Source of the DNA: Xanthomonas sp. DAR 35659
Lineage (GTDB): Bacteria > Pseudomonadota > Gammaproteobacteria > Xanthomonadales > Xanthomonadaceae
Reading direction: 5' to 3'
Assembly (NCBI RefSeq): GCF_041242975.1
Contig: NZ_CP162488.1
Location: 227,501-291,500, forward strand
Length of the DNA stretch: 64,000 nucleotides
Positions 40,578 through 49,337 of the stretch are shown here, one piece after another (the first letter of the stretch is position 1; each line of letters starts with the position of its first letter). A program made the position numbers and the translations under genes. The notes beneath the pieces were generated by a model. The model had not been told where the DNA came from. It did not search any database and saw only the letters and a program-made list of their open reading frames with translations.

Positions 40578-40649
40578 ATGAAGCGCAAACGTCCGTATCC
40601 GACCGACATTTCCGACGAAGAGTGGGCATTTGCAGCGCCTTATTATGTC
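40578..40649 (+). pseudogene. N-terminal remnant of an IS5-type transposase
   Basis: Twenty-four codons read MKRKRPYPTDISDEEWAFAA and then PYY, the typical start of IS5-group transposases. After that the similarity stops and the sequence becomes unrelated. No inverted repeats or remaining transposase are present. It lies 98 bp upstream of the lipoprotein gene at 40748. Confidence 0.65.
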
Positions 40650-40747
40650 GCGGCTATACTTCGGGCGCTTCTTCGTCTCGCGACGCTCGCTCCGCTCAGC
40701 ACCACGGAACGGCTCGCGCACGCTCACCGACGCATCCCTGGAGTGCC

Positions 40748-41464
40748 ATGACGTCCAAACTCTTGCCACTCGCGCTGGCCACCGCGCTGCTGGCCGCTTG
40801 CCAGCCCGAACAAGGCGCCCCGGCGGCCGCGCCTGCCGCCGCCAGCGTCGACCCGACGCCAGCAATGCCGACCAGTGCGCCGGCGGCGCCTGCGCCAGAT
40901 GCCGCCGCGCCTGCCCCGGCATCCTCGCTACGCGCGGCGCTGACGATCCTTGCCGCTGCGCAACCGCCTTCCTGGACGCAGGTGAAGGCGATTCCCGGTC
41001 TGGGCGAGCTGGTGCCGGCAGACGGGGTAGGGGTCTACCCGGTGGCTGTCCGCGGCAAGACCACGCTGGCCGGCTTCGGCGAAGCGCCGCTGCCGGACGG
41101 CAAGGTGGGCGCGGATGCCGGAACGCGCATGGGCAACGCCGGCGAGGCCAGCGTGACGATCGCCGGCGATGCGGCGACCGCGTTGCTGGTGGTCGTGCGC
41201 AAGTTCTATCCGAGCACGGACTACGCCCAGGTGCTGCGCGCGCAATTGCGCGCCGGCGACCGCGTGGTGCGCCGCGATGGCGTCTGCGACGACAGCGCGC
41301 CATCGCCTGAGGTAATGGAGTATTGGGTGGCGCTGGAGGGCGCCGAGCGGCCGCTGGCGGTCACCGCTTCGACGGAGGACGGCGGCAAGAACGGGCCCGG
41401 CTATACGGACTTCGAATTCAGGCGCGGCGGCGCCGATGTCAGGCTGGCGCAGTGCGACCGCTGA
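40748..41464 (+). CDS. Putative lipoprotein, unknown function
   Basis: A 238-aa protein with a lipobox (ATALLAACQPEQ), then an Ala/Pro-rich linker to about residue 55 and a soluble domain with SLRAALTILAAAQPPSWTQV, VYPVAVRGKTTLAGFGEAP and FYPSTDYAQVLRAQLRAGD. Two cysteines near the end (RRDGVCDDS and LAQCDR) may pair. No family was recognised. The first bases upstream may come from a decayed IS. Confidence 0.75.
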   Translation: MTSKLLPLALATALLAACQPEQGAPAAAPAAASVDPTPAMPTSAPAAPAPDAAAPAPASSLRAALTILAAAQPPSWTQVKAIPGLGELVPADGVGVYPVAVRGKTTLAGFGEAPLPDGKVGADAGTRMGNAGEASVTIAGDAATALLVVVRKFYPSTDYAQVLRAQLRAGDRVVRRDGVCDDSAPSPEVMEYWVALEGAERPLAVTASTEDGGKNGPGYTDFEFRRGGADVRLAQCDR

Positions 41465-41654
41465 CGCGATCGCACTGCGCCAGTTGATCCCGGATGGCAG
41501 GATTCATCCAATGGGGGCCTTGAAACCAGTCCTCTGCAAGGCGCATCGAGATGGACAGTATGCGCAGCGAAAATTCGATCGCGACGGCACACGCGTGGAC
41601 GCAAGGCAACGTCGCCGGACTCGACGACAGCATGCCGGGCGATTGGTGGCATCG

Positions 41655-41780
41655 ATCGTCCACACGGAACGCAATGGCGGCGATTCGGCGATCGCCAATG
41701 GCCAGGGCTACGTGGGCCGCTATCAGGCTGGTGCCGTGTGGCTGGCCGATGCCGGCCTGATCGATCAGGCGGGTCCAGCC
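41655..41780 (+). pseudogene. Possible fragment of a phage-type muramidase-like gene
   Basis: One frame reads ERNGGDSAIANGQGYVGRYQ followed by AGAVWLADAGLID, resembling the conserved core of certain lysozyme-like proteins in xanthomonads. The flanking sequence is out of frame and shows no start. The rest of 41465-41899 holds no gene. The match rests on memory of the pattern and is weak. Confidence 0.25.
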
Positions 41781-41899
41781 GATCAGGCGCGAGCGGATCG
41801 GCCCTGGCGCATTCGGCGCGGCCGTGCGCGAACGCCTAAACTGGCGCGCTCGGCAGCGACCAAGCCGATAGGCCCGCCCTCTTCCCATTTGCCTCGCCC

Positions 41900-42799
41900 A
41901 TGACGCCAAGCCGCCTGCTGGTCCGCACCCTGTTCGCCCTCGCGCCGCTGTGCGCGGCCTCCGCCCACGCCAACGACAGCAGCTTCGGCGACGCCAATGG
42001 CAGCATCCAGTTGCTGCAGCAGCCGGACATCCGCATGAGCAAGGAGGACTTGTTCGTCAGCGAGGATCTGGTGCGGGTGGACTACGTGTTCACCAACACC
42101 AGCACGCGCGACCTGCGGGTGCCGATCGCGTTCCCGATGCCGCCGATGTACTTCGGGATGGCCGACCACAGCGCGCTGACCGACTTCAAGCTGTGGGTGG
42201 ACGGCAAGCCGGTGCGCACCGAACGCACGCTGGTGGCGCGCCTGGGTGCGGCCGACGTGTCGCGCGAGTGGGCGGCCAGTGGCTGGAGCGAAGACGACCT
42301 GGCCGCGTTCGTGGAGTCCGGCGACGTGCCGAAGGGCCGCAAGGCGCTGCCCAGGCACTGGTTCGATGCGGACGGGCAGCCGCTGTTCACGCTCAGCGAG
42401 TACTTCACCTGGCAGCAGGTGTTCCCCGCGGGCAAGTCGGTGTCGATCCGCCACAGCTATGCGCCGAGCCTGGCCAGCGGCGTCCCGCGGCCGGCCGCCG
42501 ACCTGATCCGCGACTACGCCAAGGACACCTGCCTGGATGCCGGCGCGCAGCAGAGCGCGCGCCGCCGCGAGGGCGCCAATGGGCTGGAGTGGAGCAACCT
42601 GCGCTACATCCTGCTGACCGGCAACAACTGGAAGGGGCCGATCCAGGACTTCCGCCTGACCCTGAAGAAGCGCGCGCCGACCGATCTGCTCAGCCTGTGT
42701 TTCGACGGCGACCTGAAACGCGTCGACCCGCTGACCTTCGAGTTCCAGCAGCAGGATTTCGTGCCCAGGCAGGACCTGAACGTGTTGTTCCTGCGCTAG
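41900..42799 (+). CDS. DUF4424-family exported protein
   Basis: A 299-aa protein with a signal peptide (cleavage near SAHAND, residue 24) and then family features: SSFGDANGSIQLLQQPDIRM, LVRVDYVFTNTSTRDLRVPI, AFPMPPMYFG and YFTWQQVFPAGKSVSIRHSY. The C-terminal part has RYILLTGNNWKGPIQDFRLT. DUF4424 proteins are extracytoplasmic and of unknown function. Confidence 0.83.
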   Translation: MTPSRLLVRTLFALAPLCAASAHANDSSFGDANGSIQLLQQPDIRMSKEDLFVSEDLVRVDYVFTNTSTRDLRVPIAFPMPPMYFGMADHSALTDFKLWVDGKPVRTERTLVARLGAADVSREWAASGWSEDDLAAFVESGDVPKGRKALPRHWFDADGQPLFTLSEYFTWQQVFPAGKSVSIRHSYAPSLASGVPRPAADLIRDYAKDTCLDAGAQQSARRREGANGLEWSNLRYILLTGNNWKGPIQDFRLTLKKRAPTDLLSLCFDGDLKRVDPLTFEFQQQDFVPRQDLNVLFLR

Positions 42800-43125
42800 C
42801 GCCGGGATCGATCTTGCAGCGACGGCGCGCCGATTCCCCGGCCTTGGCGCCGCACTGACATGGACTCGCCTAGGCTCGCACAAAGCGTGACCCCTCGGCT
42901 GGACCTGGAGGAATGGGCGATGGCATGGCAGCTGCTTGAGAACGCGGCGACGGCAGCTGGACGGCGGGCGCGCCTGTGCGTCCGGGCCGAAGGTGGCGCG
43001 GGCGCACTTGGTCCGCGTAGCGCCCGTCCTTTGCCGCACACGCGGCCACGGCCGCGGCACGGCGCGTCTACGCGTCCGATCGGCCTGCCACGCGGCATCC
43101 AGCGCACCTCGCCGGGAGCGCCACG
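42800..43125. other. Gene-free stretch before the thioredoxin-like gene
   Basis: About 325 bases. Reading frames here have no recognisable sequence. No repeat or RNA structure was recognised apart from a ribosome-binding site (GGGAG) just before 43126. Confidence 0.4.
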
Positions 43126-43461
43126 ATGACCTTCCCTCGCGACTACCAAGCCGACGCGCCGCAGGCCGCGCAAGTACGCGCGCAGCCGGGATTGCAGTTG
43201 CTGGAGTTCGGCACCGGCTGGTGCGGCCATTGCCAGGCGGCGCAGCCGTTGCTGCAGAAGCTGCTGGGGCCGTTCGATCGGGTTCCCTACCAGAAGATCG
43301 AAGACGGCAAGGGGCGGCCGCTGGGACGCGCCTTCGCGGTCAAGCTGTGGCCCACCGTGGTGCTGCTGCGCGACGGCGAGGAGCTTGCGCGGGTGGTGCG
43401 GCCGCATCAGCGCGAGGACCTGCAACCCGTGCTCGATGCGCTGGCCCGAGCCGGCGCTTAA
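43126..43461 (+). CDS. Thioredoxin-like protein
   Basis: A 111-aa protein with the thioredoxin fold and an active site GTGWCGHCQAAQPLLQKL, so WCGHC replaces the usual WCGPC. The cis-Pro loop is LWPTVVLLRDGEEL. No signal peptide is present, so it acts in the cytoplasm as a disulfide reductase (family knowledge). GGGAG lies eight bases before the ATG. The EcsC-like gene follows 99 bp later. Confidence 0.9.
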   Translation: MTFPRDYQADAPQAAQVRAQPGLQLLEFGTGWCGHCQAAQPLLQKLLGPFDRVPYQKIEDGKGRPLGRAFAVKLWPTVVLLRDGEELARVVRPHQREDLQPVLDALARAGA

Positions 43462-43560
43462 CCTGGCCGCCACGGGCCGCGTTTAGGCTAGCGGTTCCCA
43501 TCCACCGCGCGGGCGCGCGTCACCGAGCGCCGCGCCTGCTGCGATGCCCCAGGAGCCGCA

Positions 43561-44373
43561 ATGACCGATCAGTTTCCCGTGCCGTCGATGGATACCGCCG
43601 ACCAGCGCGACCTGGCGCTGGCGCATGGCCTGCTCGAGCACCCCGGGCTCGCCGCGAAAGTGGCCAACTTGGTCGGCGCGCCGATCGAGCACCTGTTGAG
43701 CAAGCGCCTGCCGCGCTTCGTGTCCTCGCGGATCGATGCGATCAGCCGCCATGCCTTGAACGTGGCCTTGCGCTCGGCGCTGCTGACGCTGCGCAAGGGC
43801 GCGCCGGGCAAGGCCCGGCCACGGCTGCATGGACTGGCGGTGACCGCCACAGGCGCGGCCGGCGGCTTCTTCGGCCTGCCCGGGTTGGCGGTGGAACTGC
43901 CGCTGACCACCACCTTGATGCTGCGTTCGATCGCCGACATCGCCCGTGCCGAAGGCGAGCGGCTGGAGGATCCGGCCACCGCGCTGGCCTGCCTGGAAGT
44001 GCTTGCGCACGGCGGTCGCAGCGATCGCGACGACGGCAGCGAGTCGGGCTACTTCGCGGTGCGCGCGGCGATGGCGCAGCAGCTCAGCGCGGCGGCGCAG
44101 TACATCGCCGCGCACGGGCTGGGCAGCAAGGGCGCACCGGCGCTGGTGTCGATGGTCGCGCGCATCACCGCCAAGTTCTCGGTGACGGTCAGCGAGAAGC
44201 TGGCCGCGCAGGCGGTGCCCCTGGTCGGCGCGGCCAGCGGCGCGGCGCTCAATGCGCTGTTCATCGCGCACTTCCAGGCGATGGCGCGTGGCCACTTCAT
44301 CATCCGCCGGCTGGAGCGGCGCTACGGCGAGGCGGCGGTACGCCAGGCCTACGAGGCGTTGCCGGCGCCGTAA
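43561..44373 (+). CDS. EcsC-family protein
   Basis: A 270-aa protein with the EcsC pattern: LSKRLPRFVSSRIDAISRHA near the N-terminus, a Gly/Ala-rich hydrophobic stretch GLAVTATGAAGGFFGLPGLA, ELPLTTTLMLRSIADIARAE, and a C-terminal FIAHFQAMARGHFIIRRLE. EcsC is linked to an ABC transporter in Bacillus. The function of stand-alone members is unknown. AGGAG precedes the ATG. Confidence 0.87.
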   Translation: MTDQFPVPSMDTADQRDLALAHGLLEHPGLAAKVANLVGAPIEHLLSKRLPRFVSSRIDAISRHALNVALRSALLTLRKGAPGKARPRLHGLAVTATGAAGGFFGLPGLAVELPLTTTLMLRSIADIARAEGERLEDPATALACLEVLAHGGRSDRDDGSESGYFAVRAAMAQQLSAAAQYIAAHGLGSKGAPALVSMVARITAKFSVTVSEKLAAQAVPLVGAASGAALNALFIAHFQAMARGHFIIRRLERRYGEAAVRQAYEALPAP

Positions 44374-44472
44374 GCGCGCCGGGGACGCCGCGTCGCACCC
44401 GCTTGCGCATCCGTCGCGCATCGGTGCCCTTGTTTGTCTGCGCCATGCTGGGAGCGCGCCGCAGCCGCCTGG

Positions 44473-45600
44473 CTACCTGCAAAAATCGACGCGTTTGCTG
44501 GAACGTCGCGTCAGCGTCGTTCCATGCAGCGCAAGCGCCACCAGGGTGCGCTTGCAATCTCCTTCCTTCGACCACAGTTGCAGGATCGTGCCGCTGATGC
44601 CGGACAGCGTGAGGCCACGTGTCGCCCGCGCCAGCGTTTCGCTTTCCACGAATCGCCTGGTCTTTGGGTCGAACAGATAATAGGTATAGGCGGGTGCGCC
44701 CAGGGGGCCGGAAAAGTCGGTCCACAACAGCAGATCGTCGTGGCCGTCGCCATTGATGTCCGACACGATCGCGGTATAGCGTAAGCCCTCATTCGCTTCG
44801 CCCTGTCGGGCGATGGGGCCGCGGTAGGCGGCGACGTAGTCCTGCTGATCCGCGGTCCTGTTCAAAAAGACCAGCGCCGGGATGGGGATGGACTGCGCGT
44901 CTGCCGGGCGCTGCACCACGACCGTCGCAGGCGCGCAGCGCAACAGCAGCCCACCGGTGTCGCGGCACTGCGCGTCTTCGACCCGCAGGCTTAGATCTCC
45001 CAGTGGGAACACGACCCGCCCCGCCGCATTCGGTAGCCCAGCGGCGGTGAACACCTTCGCCTCCGAGGGCGCATCGGGCGACGGCGTCATCGGTTTGGCG
45101 GCACTGATCGACGCGACGAACCGCGGATCGTTCAGTTGGCTCAGGCGGCTGATCGTCGTGGCCAATCTGCATTGCTTCGCATCCAGGCGCACCGCCGGGC
45201 TTGCCTGATCTGGCAGCTTGCACCGGTCGTGGTAGATCTGCGCGATCCATTGGCGCTGCGCGCCTTGCAAGGCCGCACGCTCCTTTGCGGAGGGCAGGGC
45301 CGCCATGCGGGCGCGATACACCTGGTTCAATGCGCCGTCTTGGTAGGCGAACTCCTCGTCCACGCAGCGTTCCCGCGCGTCGGGCTGTACTGCCTTGGAG
45401 ATGCACTGCGAATACGCGGGGCGCAACGCATCGCTCCGGAAAGCCAGCAAATCCGCGCCCGATGGCAGAGGTGGAGCGGGTGCCGCCACGACGGCAGCAC
45501 CCTGCGCGACAGCGGACACCGCGATGAGCCACCGCGCAGCGAGTCGGCGCGCACGGATGATTTGCTTGCGAACCTGATCCTTCTGTTCCATGCCACGCAT
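44473..45600 (-). CDS. LprI-domain protein with a C-terminal FG-GAP-like region
   Basis: A 375-aa exported protein; the signal peptide ends near VVAAPAPP (residue 41). An LprI/DUF1311-type domain follows (LRPAYSQCISKAVQPDARER, CVDEEFAYQDGALNQVYRAR, AQRQWIAQIYHDRC). The C-terminal half has a calcium-loop motif DINGDGHDDLLLWTDFSG and AYTYYLFDPKTRRFVESETL, as in FG-GAP/VCBS proteins. It is the third LprI-type gene within 7 kb, with a different architecture. The start may be at 45600 or 45591. Confidence 0.75.
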   Translation of the reverse strand: MRGMEQKDQVRKQIIRARRLAARWLIAVSAVAQGAAVVAAPAPPLPSGADLLAFRSDALRPAYSQCISKAVQPDARERCVDEEFAYQDGALNQVYRARMAALPSAKERAALQGAQRQWIAQIYHDRCKLPDQASPAVRLDAKQCRLATTISRLSQLNDPRFVASISAAKPMTPSPDAPSEAKVFTAAGLPNAAGRVVFPLGDLSLRVEDAQCRDTGGLLLRCAPATVVVQRPADAQSIPIPALVFLNRTADQQDYVAAYRGPIARQGEANEGLRYTAIVSDINGDGHDDLLLWTDFSGPLGAPAYTYYLFDPKTRRFVESETLARATRGLTLSGISGTILQLWSKEGDCKRTLVALALHGTTLTRRSSKRVDFCR

Positions 45601-45728
45601 GTCCGCGTCCGGTGCGACGCTTTGGAAACCCTAGCAGCGTTTTCGCTACGCGGACAAGCTCCGCGGCCGCGTTCGGCGCGCATCTGGCGGCGCGCGCAGC
45701 CTTCCAGTGCGCCAGGGCGGCGACCGCT

Positions 45729-47552
45729 TCAAGGCACGGCGACGGTCGCGCTCAGCGGCGAGACACCGCGTTCGTCGAAGGCCTCCACCGCGAACACGTA
45801 GCGTTGGTCGCGGTTGAGCGCGCGGATCTCCAGATCGGTGCCACGGTCGGCGAACACCTGGTAGGTGAGCGTCAGGCGGTCGGCGCGCAGGCCCCAGCGC
45901 ACGTTGTAGCCGACCGCGCCGGGTACCGCCCGCCAGCGCACGTGGGCGTTGCGGCGGTCGCTGTCGCGCTGTGCGACGACCTGCGTGGGCGCCGGTGGCG
46001 GAGCGCCGTCGGCATTGCCGAACACGCGCAGATCGCTGATCGCCAGATGGGCGGCGCCGACATGGCCATGCACATAGCGGATGTAGCGGGTGCGCACGGG
46101 CGCTGGCAGCGGCAGGTAGGCGTTGGGCCGGTCGCGGTGGTCGGCGCCGTCGCCGACCTCGGCCAGCGGCAGCCAGTGGCGGCCATCGCGCGAGTGCTGC
46201 AACCGGAAGACGGTGTAGATGTCCGGCGCGTCGCCGTAGCGGCCGGCGCGGTAGTCGGCGAAGTTGACCTGCACCGCGCGCACGCTGCGTTCGCCGCCCA
46301 GGTCGACGGTGAGGGTCTCGCCGGGCGCGTTGCGCGCGGCGACCCAGTAGCTGCGTGGATCCTCGTCGGTGGCGCGGGCGGCGTCGAAATCCTCCAGGGT
46401 GGACGAGGCGCTGGCCGGCTTGCGGTAGGACAGCAGCATCCAGCCGGTGAACAGCGCCTCCGGGTCGGCGACCGGGCCGTCCGGCATCCAGTGCGGGAAA
46501 TCGCCGAAGCGGGTCGACACGCGCATCTGCCCATCGGCGGCGAACGCGGCCGGGAACAGCACGATGCGCCGTTCGAAGGTCCAGTTGGCGCCGATCCAGG
46601 CGGTGCCGCTGTTCCACCAATTGCCGTGCGCGTCCTGGAAGGTGGAGCCGTGGCCGGCGCCCTGCATGAAGCCGCCAGGCTTGTACGCCACCGGATTGTA
46701 GGGCGCGTAGACGAACGGGCCCAGTGGGTGTTCGCCGACGTACACGCCGTTGGCATAGGCGTTGTACTCGCTGCCGGGCGCGCCGTACTGCAGGTAGTAA
46801 CGGCCGCCGGTCTTGGTCATCCACGCGCCTTCCAGGTAGCTGCCGATCAGGCTGCCGTCGGGGAAGCGCGCGCCGCGGTGATCGGGGCCGAAGCGCTCCC
46901 AGCCATGCTGCGCCGGGTCCAGCGCGAGCAGCGGCGTCGGCGCGCCGCGGAAGGCGAATCCCTGCGCGCTGCGGTCCATCGCGATGCCGTACAGCGGGTA
47001 GCGGTCGGACGAGCCCCAGTACAGGTACCACTGGCCGTCGTCGTCGATGAACAGGTCCGGATCCCAGGGGCCGGGCGGCACGTCGCTGAGCGGCCGGCCC
47101 TTCATCTCGGTGCCGATCGGTTGGGCGTGCGGCAGCTTGGGCAGCAGCCGGGTCAGGAAGTCGAGCGTGCCGCTGGCCGGATCGCGGGTCTGCAGCAGTG
47201 GACGCGGTTCGAACGCCGATTGCATGATCACCAGGCGATCGCCGTCGACGACCACCGCCGGCGCGACGACGCTCTCGAACGGCCAGCGGCTGGGCGTCAC
47301 GAACCGCCAGTCGAGCAGGTTGCTGGAGCGCCAATAGCCATCGGCCAGGGTCTGGAACAGGTAGTACGCGTCGCCGAAGCGCACGAACACCGGGTCGGCG
47401 CCGGTGCGGTAGGAAATGCCTTCGTTGAGCTGTTCGAAGTTGTAGCGGTAATCCAGGTCGATCGGATTGGCGTAGCTGCGCTGGCCCGGCGCTTGCGCCG
47501 AGACCAGGCCGGTGCACGCCAGCAAGGCCAGCGCTGCGACTGCTTTGAACAT
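45729..47552 (-). CDS. Secreted GH43 glycosidase with CBM32-like and FN3-like domains
   Basis: A 607-aa protein. A signal peptide ends near GLVSAQ (residue 20). The five-bladed GH43 catalytic domain (about 25-375) has the three acidic residues: D53 in RTGADPVFVRF, D164 in PWDPDLFIDDDG and E241 in GSYLEGAW. An F5/8 type C or CBM32-like domain (about 395-520: SYWVAARNAPGETLTVDLGG ... VRTRYIRYVHGH) and a fibronectin III-like domain (about 525-607) follow. GH43 enzymes act on arabinose- or xylose-containing polymers. GGAAGG precedes ATG 47552. The substrate is not resolved. Confidence 0.92.
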   Translation of the reverse strand: MFKAVAALALLACTGLVSAQAPGQRSYANPIDLDYRYNFEQLNEGISYRTGADPVFVRFGDAYYLFQTLADGYWRSSNLLDWRFVTPSRWPFESVVAPAVVVDGDRLVIMQSAFEPRPLLQTRDPASGTLDFLTRLLPKLPHAQPIGTEMKGRPLSDVPPGPWDPDLFIDDDGQWYLYWGSSDRYPLYGIAMDRSAQGFAFRGAPTPLLALDPAQHGWERFGPDHRGARFPDGSLIGSYLEGAWMTKTGGRYYLQYGAPGSEYNAYANGVYVGEHPLGPFVYAPYNPVAYKPGGFMQGAGHGSTFQDAHGNWWNSGTAWIGANWTFERRIVLFPAAFAADGQMRVSTRFGDFPHWMPDGPVADPEALFTGWMLLSYRKPASASSTLEDFDAARATDEDPRSYWVAARNAPGETLTVDLGGERSVRAVQVNFADYRAGRYGDAPDIYTVFRLQHSRDGRHWLPLAEVGDGADHRDRPNAYLPLPAPVRTRYIRYVHGHVGAAHLAISDLRVFGNADGAPPPAPTQVVAQRDSDRRNAHVRWRAVPGAVGYNVRWGLRADRLTLTYQVFADRGTDLEIRALNRDQRYVFAVEAFDERGVSPLSATVAVP

Positions 47553-47907
47553 GCGGATGACCTTCCCCCTGACGGCGCCTGCAACCGTAGCAAACGCACG
47601 CGCTTGGCGCGATGCGGTCAACCGTTCCTGCGCCTCCGCGTGGCGCCGGTAGGCGGCAGCGATGCTCGCGCATCAGCGAAAGCGCGCCGTGCGCGGGCCA
47701 CCTGTTCGCCGACAGGCGCGCGAACCGGTCTGCGTCTCGATCGGCAACGGCGCCACCTCCGTTTGTTGGACGACGTCGCGCGCACCCGGGCGTTGCGCGG
47801 GCACGCGGCGGGATGGCAGGCGCCGGGCAAGCGGCGGGATCGCGCAAAGTCGCGCGCGGCCGGTGCCGGTATCCTTCGGCGTTCGACTTGTGCCGAAGGA
47901 GCTGGGC
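47553..47907. other. Divergent intergenic region between GH43 and esterase genes
   Basis: About 355 bases between two head-to-head starts. It should hold the promoters of both. No coding, repeat or RNA feature was recognised. Confidence 0.4.
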
Positions 47908-49026
47908 GTGACCGCAAGGAAGCCGAACACCGGACCATTGCTGCTGGCGCTGATCGCGGGCCTCGTCGCGCCGGCCGCGCACGCGGCCGATGCCCCGGCG
48001 CACGACGGCGTGCGCCACATGCCGGCCTTCGACCTGCCGCTGTCGCCGTTCCTGAGCGAGCAAGCGCGGGCGGCGGCGCGGCGCGACATGGCCCGCGGCG
48101 ATCCGCTGGCGAAGATGGACAACGCCACCTTGGCGCGGGAACTGCCGCGTCTGCGCGCCGAGACCGAGGCCTGGGCCAAAACGGTGGTGGAGCCGCTGCG
48201 CGCGCGCTATGGGGTCACCATCAGCACCGCCACCTGGAACGGCGTGCCGGTGACGCTGGTGCAGCCGCGTGCCGCATCGCCGGCGCAGCGGCAGCGATTG
48301 CTGATCGAACTGCATGGCGGTTCGTTCGTGATGGGCAGCGCCGCCTCGTTCGGCATGATGGAGGCCATTCCGGTGGCGGCGATGACCGGGGTCACCGTGG
48401 TCAGCGTCGATTACCGGATGGGGCCGGAACACCGCTTCCCCGCCGCCAGCGAGGATGTGGCCAAGGTCTATCGCAAGGCGCTCGAGCGCTTCGCGCCGCA
48501 GCAGATCGGCCTGTTCGGCTGCTCGGCCGGCGGCGTGCTGACCGGCGAGTCGCTGGCCTGGTTCGCGAAGGAGCAACTGCCGATGCCGGCCGCGGCGGGG
48601 ATGTTCTGCGCCGGCGGCGATGCGCGCTACCGTGGCGACTCACGCTACGTGGTGGCGGCGGTGAACGATGCGCCGCTGCCGGATGCGCAGGACGCCTTGC
48701 CGATCATGGAGGATCTGTACTACGGCCCGGACGTGGATTTCCACGATCCGTTGGTGTCGCCGGTGTTCTCCGATGCGGTGCTGGCGCAGTTCCCGCCGCT
48801 GCTGTTCATCACCGGCACGCGCGCGTCCGAATTGAGCAACGCCTCCTACACCCATGCGCGCTTGGTCGATCTGGGCCGCGAGGCGGACCTGCACGTCTGG
48901 GACGGCATGGGCCACGCGTTCCATCTCAACGAAGCGTTGCCGGAAAGCCAGCAGGCCTTGCGGGTGATCGCGCGCTTCTTCCGCAAGCATCTGGACCTGC
49001 CGGCGCTGCCTGCCGCAGCGCCGTGA
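47908..49026 (+). CDS. Exported alpha/beta-hydrolase, hormone-sensitive lipase-type esterase
   Basis: A 372-aa protein starting at GTG 47908, with AAGGAG six bases upstream. The signal peptide ends near PAAHAADAP (residue 27). The hydrolase has the oxyanion motif ELHGGSFVMG, a nucleophile elbow GCSAGG, and a C-terminal MGHAFHLNEALPES His. VVSVDYRMGPEHRFPA is typical of the HSL (IV) esterase family. The substrate is an ester of unknown kind. It is divergent from the GH43 gene, so a role in plant cell-wall deacetylation is possible but unproven. Confidence 0.88.
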   Translation: MTARKPNTGPLLLALIAGLVAPAAHAADAPAHDGVRHMPAFDLPLSPFLSEQARAAARRDMARGDPLAKMDNATLARELPRLRAETEAWAKTVVEPLRARYGVTISTATWNGVPVTLVQPRAASPAQRQRLLIELHGGSFVMGSAASFGMMEAIPVAAMTGVTVVSVDYRMGPEHRFPAASEDVAKVYRKALERFAPQQIGLFGCSAGGVLTGESLAWFAKEQLPMPAAAGMFCAGGDARYRGDSRYVVAAVNDAPLPDAQDALPIMEDLYYGPDVDFHDPLVSPVFSDAVLAQFPPLLFITGTRASELSNASYTHARLVDLGREADLHVWDGMGHAFHLNEALPESQQALRVIARFFRKHLDLPALPAAAP

Positions 49027-49037
49027 ACGCAGTGGCG

Positions 49038-49125
49038 CCTGTGGGAGCGACTTCGGTCGCGGCGAACGAAGCACGGATGGCGCCTTGCGACCGATGCAGT
49101 CGGGGTTGAAGCCCCTCCCACGGCG
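49038..49125. repeat. Inverted pair of REP-like elements
   Basis: Copy one (49038-49068) reads CCTGTGGGAGCGACTTCGGT; copy two (49099-49125) is the opposite orientation (GTCGGGGTTGAAGCCCCTCC). The pair is separated by about 30 bases and can fold into one hairpin after the esterase stop codon. It may stabilise or end that transcript. Confidence 0.8.
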
Positions 49126-49337
49126 CAGCCAGCAAGGCAAACGCCTTTTCGGTTGGCATTCGCTCCGCTGCGAATGTCACTAGCGCCTTGCAGCCGCACC
49201 GTCACGGATCGCAATGCGGCCATGCCCGCCAGACTGGCCGCCATTGCCGCGCAGTGGCACAGTGGGCCGGTGCACGTGGCGCCCAACCCGGCATTGCGCC
49301 TGCCGCCGCCGCTTCCGTCTCCTTCCAGGTCCCCATC

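Noticed and set aside
42860..43129. A frame beginning MDSPRLAQSVTPRLDLEEWA
   Set aside because: After the first 25 residues the composition becomes Arg/Pro/Gly-rich. There is no family resemblance and it runs into the thioredoxin start.
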